Positions 20,031 to 28,357 of a stretch of DNA of 64,000 nt are shown one piece after another (within the stretch, counting starts at the first letter, position 1; every line of letters begins with the position of its first letter). The notes under the pieces are model-generated. The model searched no databases and was not told where the DNA came from. It saw only the letters and a program-made list of their open reading frames with translations. Position numbers and translations under genes: made by a program. The stretch is from positions 1-64,000 of the forward strand of contig NZ_LLER01000006.1 of the NCBI RefSeq assembly GCF_001500315.1. Reading direction: 5' to 3'. This DNA comes from Staphylococcus auricularis. Lineage in GTDB: Bacteria > Bacillota > Bacilli > Staphylococcales > Staphylococcaceae.

Positions 20031-21284
20031 ATGACAGATTTATCACAACTGGTGGCATCCGTGGAGGACACACTCGCACCTTATTTTAAAGACATCGAAG
20101 CGAATGCCTACTATAATCAAGAAAAAGTATTGGACGCATTCCATGAAGTTAAAATTGCAGAAAGTGATTTACAAGGTACGACCGGCTATGGCTATGATGA
20201 CATGGGTCGTGATCACCTTGAAGCAGTCTATGCGCATACATTTAAAGCTGAAGATGCATTAGTAAGACCGCAAATCATTTCTGGTACACATGCCATTACG
20301 CTTGCATTACAAAGCACCTTAAAATATAATGACGAGCTGCTCTATATCACAGGGGATCCTTATGATACTTTATTAGAAGTCATTGGGGTGAACGGTAACG
20401 GCGTAGAAAGCTTACAAGAACACGGGGTGCAGTATCGTAATATTCCGTTGAAAGATGAAACGATTGATATTGACCGTGTGTTGAATGAAATCAACGACCA
20501 TACCAAAGTGATCGCCATTCAACGTTCAAAAGGGTACGATCAACGCCCATCACTCACTGTGACTCAAATTGAACAAGCGATCAAAGCAATTAAAGCTAAA
20601 TATCCTGAGGTCATCATTTTTGTCGATAATTGTTACGGCGAATTTGTCGAGCGTAGGGAACCGATTGAATGTGGCGCAGATCTTATGGCAGGATCACTAA
20701 TTAAAAATCCTGGAGGCGGTCTCGCTAAAATCGGAGGTTACATCGTAGGTCGCGCAGATTTAATTGAACGTTGTGGTTACAGATTAACCGCTCCTGGGAT
20801 TGGTAAAGAAGCAGGGGCCTCATTAACTAGTTTGCCTGAAATGTATCAAGGGTTCTTCCTTGCCCCACATATTGTAAGTCAAAGCTTAAAAGGTGCACTG
20901 TTTACAAGTCTTTTACTCGAAAAATTAAGCATGCATACGTCACCGTCATACCAAGCACCGAGAACCGATTTGATTCAAACAGTTCAATTCGATACAGCTG
21001 AACAAATGATTCAATTCTGTCAAAGTATCCAACACGCATCACCAATTAACGCGCATTTTAGTCCAGAACCTGCGTACATGCCTGGCTATGAAGATGATGT
21101 CATTATGGCGGCTGGTACGTTTGTACAAGGCTCTTCCATTGAATTATCTGCAGATGGACCGATCAGACCGCCTTATGAAGCGTATATTCAAGGTGGACTC
21201 ACATACGAGCACGTGAAATTAGCGATTACGCGTGCTGTGAAACAATTATTAGAACAAGGTTTAATTGCTTTACCGAAAGATTGA
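20031..21284 (+). CDS. Methionine gamma-lyase-family PLP protein (YnbB, 'aluminium resistance')
   Basis: The 417-residue product fits the family often annotated as aluminium resistance protein. It has TTGYGYDDMGRDHLEAVYA near residue 45, RPQIISGTHAITLAL near 82, an aspartate in VIIFVDNCYGEF, and GSLIKNPGGGLAKIGGYIVG, where one lysine probably binds pyridoxal phosphate. The reaction is not established for the family. It commonly precedes glnR-glnA in Firmicutes, as here. Its stop codon lies within the first arm of the following terminator. Confidence 0.88.
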   Translation: MTDLSQLVASVEDTLAPYFKDIEANAYYNQEKVLDAFHEVKIAESDLQGTTGYGYDDMGRDHLEAVYAHTFKAEDALVRPQIISGTHAITLALQSTLKYNDELLYITGDPYDTLLEVIGVNGNGVESLQEHGVQYRNIPLKDETIDIDRVLNEINDHTKVIAIQRSKGYDQRPSLTVTQIEQAIKAIKAKYPEVIIFVDNCYGEFVERREPIECGADLMAGSLIKNPGGGLAKIGGYIVGRADLIERCGYRLTAPGIGKEAGASLTSLPEMYQGFFLAPHIVSQSLKGALFTSLLLEKLSMHTSPSYQAPRTDLIQTVQFDTAEQMIQFCQSIQHASPINAHFSPEPAYMPGYEDDVIMAAGTFVQGSSIELSADGPIRPPYEAYIQGGLTYEHVKLAITRAVKQLLEQGLIALPKD

Positions 21285-21315
21285 GACATATAATAACGTG
21301 TCTCAATCTTTTTTT
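21279..21315 (+). terminator. Terminator after the PLP lyase gene
   Basis: GATTGAGACA (21279-21288) pairs with TGTCTCAATC (21299-21308), then seven T. The first arm includes the TGA stop of the gene. Confidence 0.88.
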
Positions 21316-21393
21316 ATAAACAGATTGAATTTGGGTTCACACACGTATAATCCAGCTTTGAAATCACTGTTGTGACGCGGGTTTTGGATTTCA

Positions 21394-21444
21394 TGTCAGA
21401 AAACCTTACATATTTTTGAAATCACTTATAAAGTGTGCTAAATT
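21394..21444 (+). promoter_or_regulatory. GlnR/TnrA box and promoter of glnRA
   Basis: TGTCAGAAAACCTTACA (21394-21410) matches TGTNA-N7-TNACA exactly. It sits immediately before TTGAAA (21416-21421), a 17-base spacer and TAAATT (21439-21444). This predicts nitrogen-dependent autorepression by GlnR. Confidence 0.82.
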
Positions 21445-21474
21445 AAACATAAGTTCAGAATAGAGGTGAGGTTG

Positions 21475-21843
21475 TTGCAGTCCCGAGATAGTTTAAGACG
21501 GAATATGGCCGTGTTCTCTATGAGTATTGTAAGCAAATTGACAGAACTTTCAGCACGACAAATACGATATTATGAAACTTTTGAACTTATTAAACCAGAA
21601 AGATCTGCAGGTAATAAGCGTCTCTTTTCACTTAATGATGTTGAACAACTGTTACATATCAAACAGCTGATGGAAAAAGGATTTAATATGAAAACAGTGA
21701 AACAAATCATTAATGAGGAACATGAACATCTCTCTAAAGATGAAAAAGAACTCAGAAAACAAATGTTTGTAGAGGCGACTCAAAAGCCACTTAGTCAGTC
21801 CACACCGATTAATCGTGGTGACCTGTCACGCTTTATACACTAA
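21475..21843 (+). CDS. glnR: MerR-family glutamine synthetase repressor GlnR
   Basis: The 122-residue regulator has a MerR-type winged helix (SIVSKLTELSARQIRYYE near residue 18) and the C-terminal tail TPINRGDLSRFIH, which contacts feedback-inhibited glutamine synthetase. I take TTG 21475 as start, four bases after AGAGGTGAG; it yields the same N-terminal length as the S. aureus protein (MQSRDSLRRNMAVF). The GTG at 21466 lies inside the ribosome binding site. It is co-transcribed with glnA 20 bases downstream. Confidence 0.93.
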   Translation: MQSRDSLRRNMAVFSMSIVSKLTELSARQIRYYETFELIKPERSAGNKRLFSLNDVEQLLHIKQLMEKGFNMKTVKQIINEEHEHLSKDEKELRKQMFVEATQKPLSQSTPINRGDLSRFIH

Positions 21844-21863
21844 ATCACTGGAGGAAGTAACAC

Positions 21864-23204
21864 ATGCCAAAGACTACTTTTACAAAAGATGATATTAGAA
21901 AATTTGCAAAAGAAGAAAATGTAAGATATTTACGCTTACAATTCACTGATATTTTAGGAACAATTAAAAATGTGGAAGTTCCTGTAAGTCAGTTAGAAAA
22001 AGTTTTAGATAATGAAATGATGTTTGACGGTTCATCCATTGAAGGTTTCGTACGTATTGAGGAATCTGATATGTATCTCTGTCCAGATCTTGATACTTGG
22101 GTTATTTTCCCTTGGACAGCAGGTCAAAGAAAAGTTGCGCGTTTAATTTGTGACGTATATAAAACAGACGGCACACCGTTTGAAGGGGATCCACGTTCTA
22201 ACTTAAAACGTGTACTCAAAGAAATGAAAGATCTTGGATTCACAGATTTAAACTTAGGACCTGAACCAGAATTCTTCTTATTCAAATTAGATGAAAAAGG
22301 TGAACCTACATTAGAACTCAATGATGACGGTGGTTACTTCGACTTAGCACCAACAGACTTAGGTGAAAACTGTCGTCGTGATATCGTGTTAGAGCTTGAA
22401 GATATGGGCTTTGACATCGAAGCAAGTCACCACGAAGTTGCACCAGGGCAACACGAAATCGACTTCAAATATGCAGATGCAGTAACAGCTTGTGATAACA
22501 TTCAAACATTTAAATTGGTTGTTAAAACCATCGCACGTAAACATAACCTTCATGCGACATTTATGCCTAAACCATTATATGGCGTGAATGGTAGCGGAAT
22601 GCACTTTAACGTGTCACTCTTCAAAGGTAAAGAAAATGCATTCTTTGATCCAGACGGTGACTTACAATTAACAAAAGATGCTTATCATTTCATCGCTGGT
22701 ATACTTAAAAATGCGCGTGGTTACACAGCCGTTTGTAACCCACTCGTGAACTCATACAAACGTTTAGTACCTGGTTACGAAGCACCTTGTTACATTGCAT
22801 GGAGCGGTAAAAACCGTTCACCACTCGTTCGTGTACCAACTTCAAGAGGTTTATCTACACGTGTAGAAATCCGTTCTGTTGACCCTGCAGCCAACCCTTA
22901 CATGGCGCTTGCTGCAATTTTAGAAGCTGGTTTAGATGGTATTAAAAATAAATTAGAAGTACCTGAACCTGTAAACCAAAATATTTATGAAATGAACCGT
23001 GAAGAAAGAGAATCTATCGGTGTAGAAGATTTACCATCAACACTTTATACAGCACTTAAAGCAATGCGCAGTAACGAAACAATTAAAAAAGCGATGGGAG
23101 ATCATATTTACAACCAATTCATTCATTCTAAATCACTAGAATGGGATTATTACAGAACGCAAGTTTCTGAATGGGAACGCGAACAATATATGAAACAATA
23201 TTAA
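21864..23204 (+). CDS. glnA: Glutamine synthetase type I
   Basis: The 446-residue enzyme makes glutamine from glutamate, ammonia and ATP. Signatures include [17 protein letters not shown] near residue 55, GPEPEFFLF, the metal/substrate motif [21 protein letters not shown] and the C-terminal [17 protein letters not shown]. The length fits the GSI-alpha form regulated by feedback inhibition and GlnR rather than adenylylation. GGAGGAAG precedes the ATG. Confidence 0.98.
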   Translation: MPKTTFTKDDIRKFAKEENVRYLRLQFTDILGTIKNVEVPVSQLEKVLDNEMMFDGSSIEGFVRIEESDMYLCPDLDTWVIFPWTAGQRKVARLICDVYKTDGTPFEGDPRSNLKRVLKEMKDLGFTDLNLGPEPEFFLFKLDEKGEPTLELNDDGGYFDLAPTDLGENCRRDIVLELEDMGFDIEASHHEVAPGQHEIDFKYADAVTACDNIQTFKLVVKTIARKHNLHATFMPKPLYGVNGSGMHFNVSLFKGKENAFFDPDGDLQLTKDAYHFIAGILKNARGYTAVCNPLVNSYKRLVPGYEAPCYIAWSGKNRSPLVRVPTSRGLSTRVEIRSVDPAANPYMALAAILEAGLDGIKNKLEVPEPVNQNIYEMNREERESIGVEDLPSTLYTALKAMRSNETIKKAMGDHIYNQFIHSKSLEWDYYRTQVSEWEREQYMKQY

Positions 23205-23227
23205 TGGCGCAATGCTAGTTAGAATAA

Positions 23228-23267
23228 TGGCTCAGTTCACTTTAAAAAGCGAACTGGGTCTTTTTTT
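23228..23267 (+). terminator. Terminator after glnA
   Basis: GCTCAGTTC pairs with GAACTGGGT around an ACTTTAAAAAGC loop, then seven T. Confidence 0.85.
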
Positions 23268-23310
23268 GATATAATAAAGTTATACATTATCAAACTATAG
23301 AGGTGCTAAC

Positions 23311-23385
23311 ATGAAAATATTTATCTTTATTTTAGCGGTTTCATTGATTAGTTATTTCATGTCTAAACGAAAAAAGGAAAATTAA
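23311..23385 (+). CDS. Small 24-residue membrane peptide, function unknown
   Basis: ATG 23311 follows AGAGGTG with six bases spacing and opens a 24-codon frame, MKIFIFILAVSLISYFMSKR plus KKEN. It has one hydrophobic helix and a basic tail, typical of a small single-pass membrane peptide. It has its own terminator (23417-23451). I do not recognise it; the good ribosome binding site and composition are the only evidence that it is translated. Confidence 0.5.
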   Translation: MKIFIFILAVSLISYFMSKRKKEN

Positions 23386-23416
23386 ACGGAGTAGTGAAAT
23401 GTTGAGAATAAATAAA

Positions 23417-23451
23417 AACAACTTTATCCATCAGATAGGGTAAAGTTGTTT
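23417..23451. terminator. Bidirectional terminator
   Basis: AACAACTTTATCC (23417-23429) pairs with GGGTAAAGTTGTT (23438-23450), with A-rich and T-rich flanks. It would serve both the small peptide gene and the convergent gene at 23519. Confidence 0.7.
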
Positions 23452-23518
23452 TAATCTTGCTATTTAATATTGTGATATATTTGTGGGATTAACGATCACA
23501 AGTCGATAAGAAAGCGTA

Positions 23519-23722
23519 CTACTTATTCTTTTTCTTCTCATTATGTTTACCTACAATTGCAGAAATCGTTCTAACGATAAAGCCGACGAATAACCCTAAT
23601 ACTAGCGAGATGACCGCTGTGACAATTAATGGTAAATCATAAACTTGTTGTATCGTCACACCGACAATGATTGCGATAACAACGGCGATGATCGTCATCA
23701 TATTTTCTTTCCAAATACTCAA
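23519..23722 (-). CDS. Small two-helix membrane protein, conserved hypothetical
   Basis: The 67-residue product starts MSIWKENMMTIIAVVIAIIV, followed by a second hydrophobic helix (LIVTAVISLVLGLFVGFIV) and a lysine-rich tail (KHNEKKKNK). I place the start at TTG 23722, six bases after GGAGTG on the minus strand; the longer frame to 23758 has no such site. No function can be assigned. It lies convergent to the small peptide gene and divergent from the nuclease gene. Confidence 0.65.
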   Translation of the reverse strand: MSIWKENMMTIIAVVIAIIVGVTIQQVYDLPLIVTAVISLVLGLFVGFIVRTISAIVGKHNEKKKNK

Positions 23723-23896
23723 TGGTTTCACTCCAATCGCCTTTATTATAACATGCATAAATCAATAAAAGTAAAGCACTTAAGGGACGCTTTTACAACT
23801 TTGTTGCACAAATTTTCTGAGATGTAAAAAATGAATTGACGCTATCGTATGTGTCTTATATGATAAAGCGATAACGTGAATAGGAGTGGTATCCAG

Positions 23897-24427
23897 TTGA
23901 AAGGTAACAAGAAATTAGCAATCATCGTTGTAGCAGCTATCGTCATCCTCGTACTTGGTTTTCAATTTTTAAATCAAACAGGGCCGTTTAAATTTCTGGC
24001 TTCATCTACGTCAGATGGCCCTGACAATAGTGAACAAGTTCATGTAGAACGTGTGGTTGATGGCGATACATTTATCGCGAGAGATGATTCAAATGAGCGT
24101 ATTAAAGTACGGTTGATTGGCATCGATACACCTGAAACAGTAAAACCGAATACCCCCGTACAACCCTATGGTAAAGAGGCATCCAAATACACGAAGTCTA
24201 ACCTCACGGATAAAGATGTCTTTTTAGAATACGATAAAGAAAAAGAAGATCGTTATGGCAGAAGATTAGCGTACGTTTGGTTAGATAAAGAGACATTATA
24301 TAACGAGCAACTCGTAAAAGAAGGCCTTGCGAGAGAAAAATATTTTGCACCCAATGGTAAATATAGATCTGTCTTTAAACAAGCTGAACAGCAAGCGAAA
24401 TCCGAACATAAAAATATATGGAGCTAA
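23897..24427 (+). CDS. nuc2: Membrane-anchored thermonuclease (Nuc2 type)
   Basis: This is a 176-residue staphylococcal nuclease-fold protein with an N-terminal membrane anchor (KLAIIVVAAIVILVLGFQFL) and no evident cleavage site, so it is probably surface-tethered like S. aureus Nuc2. The SNase core shows RVVDGDTFIA, KVRLIGIDTPETVKP with the catalytic arginine and aspartate, and EKEDRYGRRLAYVW with the second catalytic Glu/Arg set; it ends in NIWS. It is a calcium-dependent DNA/RNA nuclease. The start is TTG 23897 after TAGGAGTGG. A terminator follows at 24451. Confidence 0.92.
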   Translation: MKGNKKLAIIVVAAIVILVLGFQFLNQTGPFKFLASSTSDGPDNSEQVHVERVVDGDTFIARDDSNERIKVRLIGIDTPETVKPNTPVQPYGKEASKYTKSNLTDKDVFLEYDKEKEDRYGRRLAYVWLDKETLYNEQLVKEGLAREKYFAPNGKYRSVFKQAEQQAKSEHKNIWS

Positions 24428-24450
24428 GTTAATCTGTAGTTGCATAAAGA

Positions 24451-24486
24451 AGCGGTTTGAACATCTAATAGTTCAAACCGCTTTTC
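24451..24486. terminator. Bidirectional terminator between nuc2 and the NERD-like gene
   Basis: AGCGGTTTGAAC (24451-24462) and GTTCAAACCGCT (24471-24482), perfect 12-bp arms, followed by TTTTC and preceded by an A-rich segment. Confidence 0.85.
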
Positions 24487-24501
24487 GTGTATATATCCAT
24501 T

Positions 24502-25407
24502 TTAATGAATGTGTTGTAGCAAATCGTCAAATTGTGATTTTGATATTGCTTCAGTTTGATTATCGACCGTCTCTGTTATGACATGTTCCAATGATGATGA
24601 TGATAATGTTTCTGTGTTGGCATTACTACGGTAGACACCGTCAATGATATTGACACTGCCATCTGTAAAATAGACAAGCCCAATGCTTGGAATACTTTGT
24701 TTAAGATAAGCTGAAACTTTTTCAGAAATATCTTTGTTGCTTTGTTTTGCCTTCTCATATGGATCATAATCGTAAAATTGATAGCTGACTTTGTTATTTT
24801 TAATTTGTTCGACAAAGGTGTAGGTTGCTTCATTCGGTGATTTAAACTGACTATGATATTGTTCGGCGATGTAATGACCTACACGTTGTTCATCTGTTAA
24901 GTCCTGATGTTGTTCAGAAAGTTGCTTATCATTACCGCCCACTGTAAAATGATAAAACGTTTTTTGTTTCCAGTGTTTGATATCTAAATTAAATATCCCT
25001 TTATCTGTTAAAACAATGTAATCAAAGTGACGTACATCTTCGAATAAAGGATGTTTCACCGCAAAGCGATCGGTTGCAATGATTTCATAACGTGCAATAT
25101 GACGCTGATTTTTTAAACCATTTAAGATCTCAGTTAAATCATGTTTGGCTTTACGTATGCCATAGTGATGAGAGTTAGCATCCATACCGCTATCGAACAA
25201 TTGACTTTTTAATTCTGTATTTTCGGCGGTAATACTATGTACCTTTGTTACAACTTGATTTTTTGCGTATTGCTCTGTTTCCAATTTGTTCTGTAAAACA
25301 TGGTGCTCGATCATGATTGCGATGATTAATAGCACGATAATAACTATTAATATAAAAGATAAAAACATTGTGCTCATCCATTCTGTTGAAAAATTTATTA
25401 ACCTCAT
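24502..25407 (-). CDS. Membrane-anchored NERD-like domain protein
   Basis: The 301-residue protein has one N-terminal membrane helix (FLSFILIVIIVLLIIAIMI), a short coiled-coil-like stretch, and a middle part resembling the NERD domain: RHFDYIVLTDKGIFNLDIKH around residues 127-146. NERD domains are related to PD-(D/E)xK nucleases; here the D-x-K pattern (LDIKHWKQK) is retained. The C-terminal 120 residues are unassigned. An alternative start at codon 14 (25368) has a GGATGAG site at better spacing. It is convergent with nuc2. Nuclease activity is conjectural. Confidence 0.6.
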   Translation of the reverse strand: MRLINFSTEWMSTMFLSFILIVIIVLLIIAIMIEHHVLQNKLETEQYAKNQVVTKVHSITAENTELKSQLFDSGMDANSHHYGIRKAKHDLTEILNGLKNQRHIARYEIIATDRFAVKHPLFEDVRHFDYIVLTDKGIFNLDIKHWKQKTFYHFTVGGNDKQLSEQHQDLTDEQRVGHYIAEQYHSQFKSPNEATYTFVEQIKNNKVSYQFYDYDPYEKAKQSNKDISEKVSAYLKQSIPSIGLVYFTDGSVNIIDGVYRSNANTETLSSSSLEHVITETVDNQTEAISKSQFDDLLQHIH

Positions 25408-25562
25408 TTTATCTTAAAATATCAAGACGTCAAATACATTTTTATGATGGTACAGGAGGGAAGTAATATAAATGCGAAAAGAAATCAACTAAGTCAGTTG
25501 CGAATTGTTTCTTTAATACTTTAAAATAGAGAAATAACCACATTCAATAGGAGTGACCATCC

Positions 25563-26024
25563 ATGTGTTATCACGATCAGCTGTTAAGCGAACGACTGAA
25601 GCAAATCTCAGAAGATGACGTCATTGTTTTCGATAATCATCCTACAGCTTATAAATTGATTGATACACTGAATGAAAGAAATATTAACATCAGTGGCTTT
25701 TCTTATTCGACTGATATTATCAAATATGTGAGTAAATACACCCCGTTTAATATTATTCTTGCAGATGCGAGAGTCAATCATGAACAGCACCAACTTGAAG
25801 GGATGTCAATGATGCCCGCACTGGATAATCTAAATATACATACATACTTTTTTATCGCTGATTATATAGCAGGTGATGATTTATATCGCAATCACTTCGA
25901 AACGGCACAAATTCAATCCTACTTATTTAAATCGGCCGCTCATCACGTGCTACTAAATTATCCTCCTGATCTCAATACTTCGCATGAAGAGGGGAAATAT
26001 TTTATAGGGAACTTAACTGTATAA
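25563..26024 (+). CDS. Conserved hypothetical protein, receiver-like composition
   Basis: The 153-residue soluble protein starts after TAGGAGTGACC. The alternating pattern DDVIVFDNHPTAYKLIDTLN then FNIILADARVN hints at a Rossmann or receiver-like alpha/beta fold, with an Asp in IILADAR near residue 69, but no convincing response-regulator motif is complete. I do not recognise the family. It lies between nuc2 and lysC, where S. aureus also carries hypothetical genes as I remember it, so it is probably a staphylococcal core gene. Confidence 0.6.
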   Translation: MCYHDQLLSERLKQISEDDVIVFDNHPTAYKLIDTLNERNINISGFSYSTDIIKYVSKYTPFNIILADARVNHEQHQLEGMSMMPALDNLNIHTYFFIADYIAGDDLYRNHFETAQIQSYLFKSAAHHVLLNYPPDLNTSHEEGKYFIGNLTV

Positions 26025-26062
26025 TATATCATTTATGCATGATAACAATTACTAAGAACTAT

Positions 26063-26107
26063 TTGAAAATATCATACAATCAGCATATAATAATGTAAGC
26101 GCTTGCT
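26063..26107 (+). promoter_or_regulatory. Promoter upstream of the NTase-like gene, with a cre-like palindrome
   Basis: TTGAAA (26063-26068), a 17-base spacer and TATAAT (26086-26091). TGTAAGCGCTTGCT (26094-26107) lies at the expected start site and resembles a cre element with two deviations. Confidence 0.65.
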
Positions 26108-26122
26108 AAGGAGTGTTGCATT

Positions 26123-26725
26123 ATGCTAAAGGAACAATCGAACTCCCAATATCTTATATCAAAGCTGCTGAAAGAAGGCAGTGAGTTATTTAAATTTGGG
26201 GGACGAATTGCAAAATTATTATTTATGGAAGACGCGTTTAATATTAATGAAAAAATAGATATCAGTGTGAGCCGTGCTAATTTAGGTGAATTGTTGAGAC
26301 TGATTTCTCATCAATATCATGCTAAAGGATTCGATGCGAAACGCACGAGTTATGATCTCAATGAGCTGGATGTTAAAACACTTCGATGCGTGAACATCTA
26401 CTACGGTCCAACACTCATCATTGCTATCGGTGTGTATGACGTGATAGATGATGAATGGTTATTCCGAATGGATGATAATATTCGGTTACCTGAAAAATAT
26501 ATTTATTATCATTCACTTAAATGGGATGTCGATTACATTAAACCTGAAATTGTACTGATGTATGAACTACTAGATCCCATGGTTCAACCGTTACAACCTC
26601 CTTCATTTCGTGAAGTAATCGATTCCTTAAGTTATTTTCAATACGTACTTTTACGGACAGTTGTAGGACAAGATCGTATTGAAGCGGCGGTTGAGCACGA
26701 AAAACTTGATGATAAACTTAAATGA
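26123..26725 (+). CDS. Nucleotidyltransferase-like protein, function unknown
   Basis: The 200-residue product shows a pattern seen in small nucleotidyltransferase-fold proteins: FGGRIAKLLF, then EKIDISVSRANLGELLRLIS (an acidic pair near residue 47), a strand LIIAIGVYDVIDDEW, and YIKPEIVLMYELLDP near 150, like the 'rPEivl.yKl' segment of lincosamide or aminoglycoside adenylyltransferases. The canonical GS...D-x-D catalytic motif is not clear, so it may be inactive. TAAGGAGTG precedes the ATG. No partner gene is evident. Assignment is tentative. Confidence 0.55.
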   Translation: MLKEQSNSQYLISKLLKEGSELFKFGGRIAKLLFMEDAFNINEKIDISVSRANLGELLRLISHQYHAKGFDAKRTSYDLNELDVKTLRCVNIYYGPTLIIAIGVYDVIDDEWLFRMDDNIRLPEKYIYYHSLKWDVDYIKPEIVLMYELLDPMVQPLQPPSFREVIDSLSYFQYVLLRTVVGQDRIEAAVEHEKLDDKLK

Positions 26726-26810
26726 CAGAGTTGATGCATAAGATGACTTTCATGTCATCTCTCGTTTGTAACATCACTCTGTCAATTTTATTTTTAAATT
26801 ATCGCTTATA

Positions 26811-28169
26811 CTAACATTTAGATGAAAAACAATATTGATACGTTGCAATGACAGCTTTATCTGCATCTTCTAAATCGATTCCGAACATCATTGATATCTC
26901 TGAAGAACCTTGGTTAATCATTTTTAGATTAATTTGATCTTTAGCTAATGCATGGGTAATACAATTTGCAGTACCAATCGTACTATACATGCCTTCACCC
27001 ACGATCATTAAGATCGCCAAGTTATCATCAATGTATAATTCATCGACGTCACATTTCTTCTGAATCGCATTGAGCACAAATTTATCTTTTCCTTTAATTG
27101 CGCTCGTTCTCATTATGAAACTCACATTATCAATTCCTGAAGGCATATGATCAAAGGAAATATCGTAATCCTCAAAAATTGCCAATATCTTCTTAATAAA
27201 ACTTACTTGTTTGTTCATTAAATATTTTTTCACACTAATCACAGTAAAACCTTTGTCACAACTAATCCCACATATGACATTTTCTTTATTAATTTCGCGG
27301 TCATGTTGAATTAGAGTTCCTGGATCCTCAGGTGCATTTGTATTTTTAATAACCACTGGAATTCTATCTTTATACAGCGGTTGTAACGCTTCATCATGAA
27401 AAACGCCAAACCCTGCATAAGACAGTTCCCTCATTTCTCGATAAGTTACTTCTTTAATAATCTCAGGATGCTTAATTACCGTTGGATTGGCCCGGAAGAT
27501 ACCTGAGACATCCGTAAAGTTTTCATAGAGTTCGGCACGGACGCCTCTAGCAATAATAGCCCCTGTAATATCAGATCCACCCCGTGGGAATGTAACGATA
27601 TGATTCGATCTTGAGTAACCAAAAAAGCCTGGAATGATTAATTTTTCCTCATAGTCATTCAATTGGTAGATCTTTTCATAAGCTTCATCTATGATTTGAG
27701 CATTTTGAGGTAGATCCGTCACCATAATACCTGCTTCCTTAGGTGAAACATAACGCGTCGGGATACCTTGACTATGATTGTAACTCGCAATGAGTTGTGC
27801 ATTAAAATCTTCCCCACATGAGAGCAACGCATCTAACAAGCGATTGTGTTTATCACGATAGGTCGCAATATAGTGTTCTAGCGTTTCGTCCATCGTAGAT
27901 AGCAGGGCATCTGACATGTCTAGTTCAGCAATGATATCTCCATAGCGCTGAAGGATTTCGTTCTTTTTAGCCGTGTAATCTAAATTTGCACATACTTTTT
28001 CATATAAGCGAATGAGTAGGTCGGTGGTTTTAATGTCTTCTGCATGACGTTTGCCAGGGGCTGAGACAATGACGATTTGACGTTCAGAATCGCTGTTAAT
28101 TATCTTTAAGACTTTCTTGATCTGTGTTGCATTTACAACTGAACTTCCTGCGAATTTCGTTACTTTCAT
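26811..28169 (-). CDS. lysC: Aspartate kinase of the threonine cluster
   Basis: The 452-residue aspartokinase phosphorylates aspartate, the first step towards threonine, methionine and lysine. The N-terminal kinase motif reads MKVTKFAGSSV, where KFGG is usual, so the first glycine is alanine. Other parts are normal: VIVSAPGKRH, LLSCGEDFNAQL, the TFPRGGSDITGAIIARG substrate loop, and two C-terminal ACT domains (ISVKKYLMN..., LAILMIVGEG...). It is divergent from hom, sharing the intergenic region at 28170-28357. AAAGGTTGG lies upstream of the ATG. Confidence 0.92.
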   Translation of the reverse strand: MKVTKFAGSSVVNATQIKKVLKIINSDSERQIVIVSAPGKRHAEDIKTTDLLIRLYEKVCANLDYTAKKNEILQRYGDIIAELDMSDALLSTMDETLEHYIATYRDKHNRLLDALLSCGEDFNAQLIASYNHSQGIPTRYVSPKEAGIMVTDLPQNAQIIDEAYEKIYQLNDYEEKLIIPGFFGYSRSNHIVTFPRGGSDITGAIIARGVRAELYENFTDVSGIFRANPTVIKHPEIIKEVTYREMRELSYAGFGVFHDEALQPLYKDRIPVVIKNTNAPEDPGTLIQHDREINKENVICGISCDKGFTVISVKKYLMNKQVSFIKKILAIFEDYDISFDHMPSGIDNVSFIMRTSAIKGKDKFVLNAIQKKCDVDELYIDDNLAILMIVGEGMYSTIGTANCITHALAKDQINLKMINQGSSEISMMFGIDLEDADKAVIATYQYCFSSKC

Positions 28170-28260
28170 AATTTGACCAACCTTTCAAAAAATCAGAAAA
28201 TTATATTTCAATTTTACTTAGATAATGATAGTATATGTACGTATTCTAAAGATTACGAAC

Positions 28261-28289
28261 TTTACAAAATTTTGGGATGAACTTATACT
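28261..28289 (+). promoter_or_regulatory. Promoter of hom-thrC-thrB
   Basis: TTTACA (28261-28266), 17-base spacer, TATACT (28284-28289). No T-box specifier or AGGGTGG motif is seen in the leader. Confidence 0.65.
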
Positions 28290-28357
28290 ATACCATTATG
28301 AAGTATTTATCAAGAGTACAATTGTCTTTTTATGAAAAACACAGGAGATGAATGACT

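Noticed and set aside
25449-25505. Six-codon frame MRKEIN with a good AGGAGGG site before the gene at 25563
   Set aside because: It could be a leader peptide, but neither an attenuator structure nor codon bias supports it.
28170-28357. T-box or attenuator ahead of hom
   Set aside because: No AGGGTGG sequence or leader terminator is present.
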